A stretch of DNA of 10,990 nt from Campylobacterales bacterium (GTDB taxonomy: Bacteria; Campylobacterota; Campylobacteria; Campylobacterales; JALSKU01): assembly GCA_027038335.1 (NCBI GenBank), contig JALVWI010000159.1:1-10990 (forward strand), written 5' to 3'. The translations under genes and the position numbers were made by a program. Each line of letters opens with the position of its first letter. The stretch's first letter is position 1. Below, one piece after another: positions 6,340 through 10,990 of this stretch. The notes under the pieces are model-generated. The model worked only from the letters and a program-made list of their open reading frames with translations, did not search any database and had not been told where the DNA came from.

Positions 6340-6348
6340 CTAAATTTT

Positions 6349-7080
6349 CTATTTTTTTGCAATTTTTTTTCGTTTGATAAAGTTTTTATACGCTCTTGCC
6401 AAACCATATATAATATAAGCTGTAAATAAAAAAGCTAATGATTCTATCAAATATAGATAAATAAAGGAGAAAATTATAATAAGCAGTATAAGAACTTTTT
6501 TGATACCGGTTTTCGGCAAATTTATCTTTTTAAAACTTGGATATCTTATATTGCTAACCATCAATATAGAGATAAGTGCTATAAAAATTAAAATAACAAA
6601 AGAAGCTTTATCTTTCAAAAAGTGATATTTTTCAAAAAAAAGTATCCAAATACTTATAAAAACTGCAGCTGTCGGTATAGGCACACCTATGAAAACAGAT
6701 GGCTCATTTGTCGGTTCTGTAACATTAAATCTAGCAAGTCTCAAAGCTCCAAAAAGAACATATATTGCCGTAAGGAGCGAACCTACTTTTGCATAATGCA
6801 CACCTATATCAAAATAAAAAAGCATAGCAGGTGCTACACCAAAAGCTACCAAATCTGCTAGAGAATCAAATTCACCACCAAATTTGGAAGTAGTTTTTGT
6901 CAATCTTGCAACTCTGCCGTCAAGTCCATCAAATACAAGCGATAAAAGTATAAGATATACTGCTTTTGAGAACTCCCCTTTTGAAGATGCTATGATACTT
7001 AACACCCCTATAAAAGCACTAGCGGCAGTAAAAAGATTGGGGATTATATAGACAAGATGTGATTTATCATGTTTTTGCAC
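6349..7080 (-). CDS. pssA: CDP-diacylglycerol-serine O-phosphatidyltransferase (phosphatidylserine synthase)
   Basis: It makes phosphatidylserine from CDP-diacylglycerol and serine, the precursor of phosphatidylethanolamine, at the inner membrane. The protein is 243 residues with several hydrophobic segments (about 10-33, 38-50, 78-92, 100-115, 134-149, 158-175, 194-227). The CDP-alcohol phosphotransferase signature is complete: Asp51, Asp54, Gly55, Ala58, Arg59, Gly68, Asp72 and Asp76, in DGLDGRVAR plus GGEFDSLAD. The small multispanning form and the GVPIPTAA segment (132-139) fit the Bacillus/Helicobacter class II PssA rather than the E. coli type. The start is GTG (7078-7080), with AAAGGA (7088-7093) 7 nt upstream. 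The basic C-terminal tail ends in KKIAKK. It sits downstream of ftsH as in Helicobacter, after a gap holding what looks like a Psd-like remnant. Confidence 0.94.
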   Translation of the reverse strand: MQKHDKSHLVYIIPNLFTAASAFIGVLSIIASSKGEFSKAVYLILLSLVFDGLDGRVARLTKTTSKFGGEFDSLADLVAFGVAPAMLFYFDIGVHYAKVGSLLTAIYVLFGALRLARFNVTEPTNEPSVFIGVPIPTAAVFISIWILFFEKYHFLKDKASFVILIFIALISILMVSNIRYPSFKKINLPKTGIKKVLILLIIIFSFIYLYLIESLAFLFTAYIIYGLARAYKNFIKRKKIAKK

Positions 7081-7087
7081 TAAAAAT

Positions 7088-7093
7088 TCCTTT
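7088..7093 (-). promoter_or_regulatory. ribosome binding site fixing the GTG start of pssA
   Basis: AAAGGA lies 7 nt before the GTG at 7080. There is no ATG between it and the gene body that keeps the conserved N-terminus, so the unusual start codon is supported by this site. Confidence 0.7.
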
Positions 7094-7098
7094 GGATC

Positions 7099-7182
7099 TA
7101 GTATAAAGCTAAAAATTACTAATCAAAATCCTATATAACTCCATCCCTCTTTTGCTATAATTTCTGTTTTTCTACAAAGCAT
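7099..7182 (-). pseudogene. probable remnant of a phosphatidylserine-decarboxylase-like gene (N-terminal fragment)
   Basis: Between ftsH and pssA the minus strand holds ATG (7182) followed by 18 more codons that include EIIAKEGWSYIGF, and then TGA (7123-7125). In the same frame after the stop the reading continues as the hydrophobic LVIFSFIL before the pssA ribosome binding site. An EGW motif followed at once by a membrane segment is how the short bacterial Psd-family proteins begin. From memory, relatives (Campylobacter Cj1115c, Helicobacter HP1070) have a Psd-related membrane protein in exactly this slot between ftsH and pssA. No Psd catalytic region (the LGST/GSS processing motif) follows, so if this reading is right nearly the whole gene has been deleted. 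There is no Shine-Dalgarno. The alternative is a chance 19-codon ORF in a 110-bp gap. Confidence 0.42.
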
Positions 7183-7190
7183 TTTTATTC

Positions 7191-9206
7191 TTAAGACTTG
7201 CTATCATTATCACTATTTTTTTTATCTTCATCCTCAGTATCATTATCTTTATTTTCTTTTAAACCGTTTTCAGCCTTTTGAATATCATCTTTTTCATCTT
7301 CTTCTCTTACTATACCGTTTTTCTCTTCAAAATCTTTTATAATTTTTCTGACAACTTCACCTTTTATAGTCTCTTTTTCAAAAAGCTCTTTTACTATGCT
7401 TTCTATAGCTTCACTATATTCTCTCAAAGTTCCTAAAACTCTTTTATATCTCTCATCAAGCATAGTTTTTACATATTCATCAAGATGTTCTGCCATCTTT
7501 TCACTATAATCTTTACTACTAGCTCCCGGGATAAATCTATTTTGCTGTTTTTCAAGCACCATAAGACCGGCAACTTCGCTCATACCGTACATACTAACCA
7601 TAGCTTTTATAATGTCAGTTGCTCTTTCAAGATCATTTCCCGCTCCGGTTGAAATCTCTTTTATAAAAACTTCTTCAGATGCTCTACCACCTAAAAGTGT
7701 ATCAACTTCAGCTATAAGTTCATATTTTTGCATGAGGTATTTATTTTCCTCTGGAGTATTTAGTGTATATCCAAGAGCAGCCAATCCTCTTGGAATGATA
7801 GAAACTTTTGAGACTTTTTTAGCCCCTTTTGTTGTTTCAGCTATCAAAGCATGTCCGCTCTCATGATAGGCAACTATCTTTTTCTCTTTTGAATTTATTC
7901 GCCTACTTTTCTTTTCAAGTCCGGCTATAGCTCTTTCAACTGCTTCTATTAAATCTTTCTGTTTAACTTCACTTTGATTGTTTCTTCCGGCAAGCAGTGC
8001 AGCTTCATTGATAATATTTGCTAAATCAGCTCCTGCCAACCCTGCTGTAAGCCTTCCAATCTCTTCGAGATTGATATCATCAGCAAGTTTGATGCCTTTG
8101 ATATGTACCTTAAGTATGGCAACTCTACCCTTAAAGTCTGGCTTATCAACAAGCACTTGCCTATCAAATCTACCCGGCCTTAAAAGTGCGGGGTCAAGTA
8201 CTTCAGGTCTATTTGTCGCAGCCAAAACTATAACAGGTGCATTATCACTGTTAAATCCATCCATTTCAGCTAATAGTTGATTTAGCGTCTGTTCTCTTTC
8301 ATCATTTCCGCCAAGATTACCCGCAGCTGCTCTACTTTTACCGATAGCATCTATCTCATCTATAAATACGATAGAAGGTGCCTCTTTTTTTGCTCCCTCA
8401 AAAAGGTCTCTTACTCTACTAGCTCCGACTCCGACAAACATTTCTATAAAAGATGAACCTGAAACAGAAAAAAACGGAACATTTGCTTCACCTGCAACTG
8501 CTTTTGCCAAAAGTGTTTTACCGGTACCGGGGGGTCCTACTAAAAGTACACCTTTTGGTATCTTAGCTCCTAGTCTTAGATATCTATCAGGATGCATCAA
8601 AAAGTCAACTATCTCTTTTACTTCATCCTTTGCCTCTTCAACTCCTGCAACATCAGAAAACTTAGTGTTTGGTTTTTCAGAATTTACAAGCTTTTTACTA
8701 CTTCCCATTCCTAGTATTCCGCCGCCGATATTTTTTTGCATACGATTTGCCAAAAACATCCAAATACCGAAAAATATAAATATAGGAATAATCCAAGAAA
8801 AAAGAAGTTCACTAAACCAATTTGTTTCATTAAAAGCTGAATAAGCTATCTTATTTTTTTCAAGAAGAGGTATCAAAGTAGGATCATCTCCAACTTTTTT
8901 TGCAATATATACAATCTTTTCACCGTTATTTTTAGATATCGCTTTTATGATAGTTTGTCCTATGGCTACTTGTTGTACCTCTTTATCTTTTATCAAGTTC
9001 TTTATCTGTGAATAGTTTACATTTTTACTAATCACTCTATTTGATGTTGCAAAAGCACCCTCTTGCATCCCTGAAATGCTGCCACTTGGATTTACAAAAC
9101 TCTTAAATATTAGTATAATTACGATAGAAAATATCGCAAATACCAAAAGAGGATTATCACTAAAAAAATTATTATTTTTATTGTTTTTATTATCTTTTTT
9201 TGCCAC
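7191..9206 (-). CDS. ftsH: ATP-dependent zinc metalloprotease FtsH
   Basis: This membrane-anchored AAA+ protease degrades misassembled membrane proteins and regulatory proteins. Of 671 residues, the first transmembrane segment is at about 19-37, an extracytoplasmic domain at 38-132 and the second membrane segment at about 133-153. The AAA module has Walker A GPPGTGKT (224-231), the pore motif FVGVG (257-261), Walker B VFIDEID (280-286), sensor Asn332 and arginine fingers Arg343/Arg346 in LLRPGRFDR. The protease domain has the zinc motif HESGH (448-452) and the third ligand Asp525 in GAGND. The C-terminal tail after about 630 is Asp/Glu/Lys/Asn-rich and probably disordered. The start is GTG (9204-9206), with AAGGGT (9213-9218) overlapping the prmA stop, which suggests translational coupling. 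The position after cheY-prmA is conserved in Campylobacterota. Confidence 0.98.
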   Translation of the reverse strand: MAKKDNKNNKNNNFFSDNPLLVFAIFSIVIILIFKSFVNPSGSISGMQEGAFATSNRVISKNVNYSQIKNLIKDKEVQQVAIGQTIIKAISKNNGEKIVYIAKKVGDDPTLIPLLEKNKIAYSAFNETNWFSELLFSWIIPIFIFFGIWMFLANRMQKNIGGGILGMGSSKKLVNSEKPNTKFSDVAGVEEAKDEVKEIVDFLMHPDRYLRLGAKIPKGVLLVGPPGTGKTLLAKAVAGEANVPFFSVSGSSFIEMFVGVGASRVRDLFEGAKKEAPSIVFIDEIDAIGKSRAAAGNLGGNDEREQTLNQLLAEMDGFNSDNAPVIVLAATNRPEVLDPALLRPGRFDRQVLVDKPDFKGRVAILKVHIKGIKLADDINLEEIGRLTAGLAGADLANIINEAALLAGRNNQSEVKQKDLIEAVERAIAGLEKKSRRINSKEKKIVAYHESGHALIAETTKGAKKVSKVSIIPRGLAALGYTLNTPEENKYLMQKYELIAEVDTLLGGRASEEVFIKEISTGAGNDLERATDIIKAMVSMYGMSEVAGLMVLEKQQNRFIPGASSKDYSEKMAEHLDEYVKTMLDERYKRVLGTLREYSEAIESIVKELFEKETIKGEVVRKIIKDFEEKNGIVREEDEKDDIQKAENGLKENKDNDTEDEDKKNSDNDSKS

Positions 9207-9210
9207 TATA

Positions 9211-10044
9211 TTACCCTTGTATTTTTTTTAGTTGAAGAGTTCTCCACTCATTCTTTTCAATGATATTAACTTTTTTAAAGTCATTAAATTTGGCTAAAAC
9301 ACTATCTAAATATTTATCTAAAATACCTGAAAGTATTAGATTGCCATCTTTTTTTACACATTTTTTCAAATCTTTGCTTATCATTATAAGTACATCTGCA
9401 ACAATATTTGCAACAACTACATCATATTGTTTTTTAGCTTTATTTGCTGAACCGACCCAGATATCTTGATAGCTACACTCATTAAGCTTAAAATTATTTT
9501 TTGCACTTTGGATACTTTGCTCATCACTATCACACAATTCAACTCTAGCTCCCAATTTGCAAGCTGCTATAGAAAGTATCCCGCTACCACACCCTACATC
9601 TAAAAATTCATCATCTTTTTTAATACTCTTATCTAACAATTCCAAACAAGAACTTGTTGTCTCATGATGACCTGTACCAAAGCTAAGAGCCGGATCTATA
9701 AGAATATTTATAAAACCTTCTTTATTATCTTCCCAAGTAGGATGTATATAAAAATCGCTTACTTTTATGGGCGTAATTGAACTTTTATATTTTTTTATCC
9801 AATCTTCATTTCTTTTCTTACATAGCTTTGTTTTAACTTCAATCTCTTCTTTAAAAACTTCAGATAATTTTTTTCCAAACTCCTTAACTCCCCATTCAAT
9901 CTCTTCAAGAGATTCTTCACTTCTAACGACAATAGTATCACCTTTTTGCTCTATCGCTTCTATACCAAATTCAAAAATAAAATTGCTAAATATATCTTGC
10001 TTGTGATTTGGAGTTATTTGTAGTTCATAATACTCTTGTTGCAT
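9211..10044 (-). CDS. prmA: ribosomal protein L11 lysine methyltransferase
   Basis: It trimethylates ribosomal protein L11 using S-adenosylmethionine. The protein is 277 residues. A divergent N-terminal substrate-recognition domain (about 1-90) is followed by a Rossmann-type methyltransferase domain with the PrmA signature DPALSFGTGHHETT (117-130), the SAM motif LDVGCGSG (148-155), acidic Asp172/Asp174 after the second strand, and VANIVADVL (211-219), the NPPY-like motif. It ends with EWRTLQL (266-272), typical of PrmA. Its stop is 4 nt from the ftsH start and its ATG is 3 nt after the cheY stop. It has no strong Shine-Dalgarno of its own, so translation probably depends on ribosomes finishing cheY. 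Confidence 0.95.
   Translation of the reverse strand: MQQEYYELQITPNHKQDIFSNFIFEFGIEAIEQKGDTIVVRSEESLEEIEWGVKEFGKKLSEVFKEEIEVKTKLCKKRNEDWIKKYKSSITPIKVSDFYIHPTWEDNKEGFINILIDPALSFGTGHHETTSSCLELLDKSIKKDDEFLDVGCGSGILSIAACKLGARVELCDSDEQSIQSAKNNFKLNECSYQDIWVGSANKAKKQYDVVVANIVADVLIMISKDLKKCVKKDGNLILSGILDKYLDSVLAKFNDFKKVNIIEKNEWRTLQLKKIQG
9213..9218 (-). promoter_or_regulatory. ftsH ribosome binding site overlapping the prmA stop
   Basis: AAGGGT lies 6 nt before the GTG start of ftsH, and its last base is the first base of the prmA TAA. This supports the GTG start and coupled translation of the two genes. Confidence 0.7.
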
Positions 10045-10047
10045 ACA

Positions 10048-10413
10048 TTAGCCCAATACATCTTCAAGCTTCTCTTTTAAAACTTGTGGTGTAAAAGGTT
10101 TTACTATATAGTTGTTTACTCCTGCTTTTAGTGCAGTTATAACCTCTTTTTTCCCACCTTCAGTTGTTACCATTATGATAGGCATATCTTCATACTTACT
10201 TTCAGCTCTTACTTTTTTTACCAACTCAAGTCCGTTCATTTCAGGCATATTCCAGTCTGTTATCAAAACATCAATATCAGAGTTGTCCTGTAAAACTTGC
10301 CAAGCTACTTTTCCATCTTCAGCCTCTAAAACATCTTTATGACCGATTCTTGCAAGAGTATTTTTTATAATTCTTCTCATAGTTGAACTATCATCTACTA
10401 CTAAAAGTTTCAA
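10048..10413 (-). CDS. cheY: chemotaxis response regulator CheY (single receiver domain)
   Basis: This phospho-acceptor protein carries the chemotaxis signal from CheA to the flagellar motor switch. It is a lone receiver domain: acidic pair in VVDDSS, phosphorylation Asp in ITDWNMPEMNG, switch Thr in MVTTEGG, and Tyr-x-x-Lys in NYIVKPF. I choose the TTG start at 10413, giving 121 residues beginning MKLLVVDD. That is where I recall the Helicobacter and Campylobacter CheY proteins beginning, and AAAAGGA (10420-10426) stands at the ideal 6 nt from it. An ATG two codons earlier (10419) abuts that site with no spacing. With the TTG start the key residues are Asp7, Asp8, Asp53, Thr83 and Lys105. 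The sequence is closest in my memory to the Helicobacter CheY1 type, and no cheA or cheW is nearby, so it is the lone cheY that accompanies prmA-ftsH in this phylum. Confidence 0.95.
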   Translation of the reverse strand: MKLLVVDDSSTMRRIIKNTLARIGHKDVLEAEDGKVAWQVLQDNSDIDVLITDWNMPEMNGLELVKKVRAESKYEDMPIIMVTTEGGKKEVITALKAGVNNYIVKPFTPQVLKEKLEDVLG

Positions 10414-10419
10414 TTTCAT

Positions 10420-10426
10420 TCCTTTT
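10420..10426 (-). promoter_or_regulatory. cheY ribosome binding site that decides between two starts
   Basis: AAAAGGA on the minus strand touches the ATG at 10419 directly but lies 6 nt before the TTG at 10413. Ribosome geometry therefore favours TTG. Confidence 0.6.
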
Positions 10427-10427
10427 G

Positions 10428-10447
10428 TTTTAGTATATATACTAAAA
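10428..10447 (-). promoter_or_regulatory. perfect 20-bp palindrome upstream of cheY (candidate operator or promoter)
   Basis: TTTTAGTATATATACTAAAA equals its own reverse complement over 20 bp and lies in the 61-bp gap between hisA and the TTG start of cheY, only one base before the ribosome binding site. It contains TATACT and TATATA, which could serve as -10 elements, but transcription from there would leave almost no leader. It lacks a loop and a following U-run, so it does not look like an intrinsic terminator. A dimeric regulator site is plausible; no specific regulator can be named. Confidence 0.5.
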
Positions 10448-10474
10448 TTTTGTTAATTTTATCTTATTTTAGTT

Positions 10475-10990
10475 TTAGATTACTTTAAATGCTTCTTCTA
10501 AGTCAATTTTACCCTCATAATAGGCTTTTCCTACTATTACACCTGAAATGATACCGCTTTGTTTACATTTTACAATATCTTCCAATCCTTTAACTCCACC
10601 GCTAGCTATAGTGGGAATTCCACTAGCTTTAGCTATCTCTTCGGTAAATTTTACATTTACTCCGCTAAGCATACCGTCTTTGCTAATATCTGTACAAATG
10701 ATAGCCTTAACTCCTACATTAGCAAACTCTTTTGCCAATGTTGTTGCTTTCATAGAACTTACTTCTGCCCAGCCTTCAACTGCAACCATACCGCCTTTTG
10801 CATCAATTCCTACCACTACGGGATACTGTTTTGCCATCTCTTTTACAAAGTTAGGATTTTTCAGTGCGACAGAACCGAGTATAACCCTATCAACTCCTAG
10901 ATCCATATACATCTTGATAGTATCTTCATCTCTGATACCACCACCTACTTCTATAAAAAGATCACAATTTTGCCTTATCTTTTTTATCTG
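10475..10990 (-). CDS. hisA: phosphoribosylformimino-5-aminoimidazole carboxamide ribotide isomerase, partial (N-terminus outside window)
   Basis: HisA performs the Amadori isomerisation of ProFAR to PRFAR in histidine biosynthesis. The frame stays open to base 10990, beyond the first internal ATG at 10912, giving 171 visible codons plus stop out of about 235-245 in the family. Visible motifs of the (beta/alpha)8 barrel are EVGGGIR near the right edge, VGIDAKGGMVAVEGW, the catalytic-Asp segment TDISKDGMLSG, the phosphate-binding IASGGV, and VGKAYYEGK at the end. The first catalytic Asp in strand 1 lies outside the window. The mid-barrel GW after VEG favours HisA over the related HisF. It is the most upstream visible gene of the leftward cluster. 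Confidence 0.94.
   Translation of the reverse strand, partial: QIKKIRQNCDLFIEVGGGIRDEDTIKMYMDLGVDRVILGSVALKNPNFVKEMAKQYPVVVGIDAKGGMVAVEGWAEVSSMKATTLAKEFANVGVKAIICTDISKDGMLSGVNVKFTEEIAKASGIPTIASGGVKGLEDIVKCKQSGIISGVIVGKAYYEGKIDLEEAFKVI

Noticed and set aside
6300..6345. Possible intrinsic terminator after pssA
   Set aside because: Only the 6-bp palindrome CTTAAG and A/T runs are present. There is no stable stem followed by a U-tract; the stretch reads better as promoter and leader start for leuA.
7151..7161. Plus-strand TTGCTATAAT, an extended -10 look-alike between ftsH and pssA
   Set aside because: It points into the antisense strand of ftsH with no plus-strand gene downstream. On the other strand the same bases encode the IIAK part of the apparent Psd remnant.
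7191..7330. Low-complexity acidic ftsH C-terminus as a sign of frameshift
   Set aside because: The frame stays open with normal codon choice, and long charged, variable tails are common in FtsH after the protease domain.
10046..10048. ATG overlapping the cheY stop (TAATG) as alternative prmA start
   Set aside because: It is out of frame with prmA by one base; the in-frame ATG at 10044 gives the expected PrmA N-terminus.

Overview
The window is AT-rich (roughly one third G+C by eye) and looks like a chromosomal segment of a free-living, probably marine Campylobacterota (epsilonproteobacterium) of the Sulfurovum/Sulfurimonas type. The strongest reason is the minus-strand order hisA - cheY - prmA - ftsH - pssA, the arrangement I recall from Helicobacter and Campylobacter, together with a CheY that closely resembles Helicobacter CheY1. 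Genus is inference; a full-length arginine kinase has, as I recall, been reported in Sulfurovum.

Layout from the left. A truncated CLC-family anion channel/transporter gene (minus, leaving the window at base 1) is head-to-head, across a 149-bp AT-rich promoter region, with a complete CLC protein carrying C-terminal CBS domains (569-2227, plus). This converges, sharing a TTAA double stop, on a metazoan-type phosphagen (arginine) kinase (2224-3252, minus). A compact divergent promoter region separates the kinase from a cysteine desulfidase-like iron-sulfur enzyme (cyuA/UPF0597 family, 3351-4631, plus). This in turn converges with leuA across a 6-bp gap.

From 4638 to the right edge everything is on the minus strand and reads right to left: hisA (partial), cheY, prmA, ftsH, a short Psd-like remnant, pssA, a newly called small leader ORF, and leuA. 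The cheY-prmA-ftsH genes are nearly contiguous (3- and 4-nt gaps) and look translationally coupled. pssA follows after a 110-bp gap that holds the apparent remnant of a phosphatidylserine-decarboxylase-like gene. leuA is set apart by its own -10 element and a leader of about 150 nt.

The most interesting item is in that leader. A 29-codon ORF (6212-6301, minus) with a good Shine-Dalgarno ends in Leu-Leu-Leu-Leu-Gln-Leu. It is followed by 60 nt of mRNA containing 13 C and no G before the leuA ribosome binding site. No hairpin-plus-U-tract terminator is visible. This suggests leucine-responsive leader-peptide control of leuA, possibly Rho-dependent. Other points worth checking are the complete animal-like arginine kinase active site, the CLC protein with its gating glutamate but without the usual inner proton glutamate or GSGIP motif, a perfect 20-bp palindrome just before cheY, and a probable TTG start for cheY.

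There is no gene-free stretch longer than 300 bases, and I see no tRNA, rRNA, CRISPR array, insertion sequence or phage gene.
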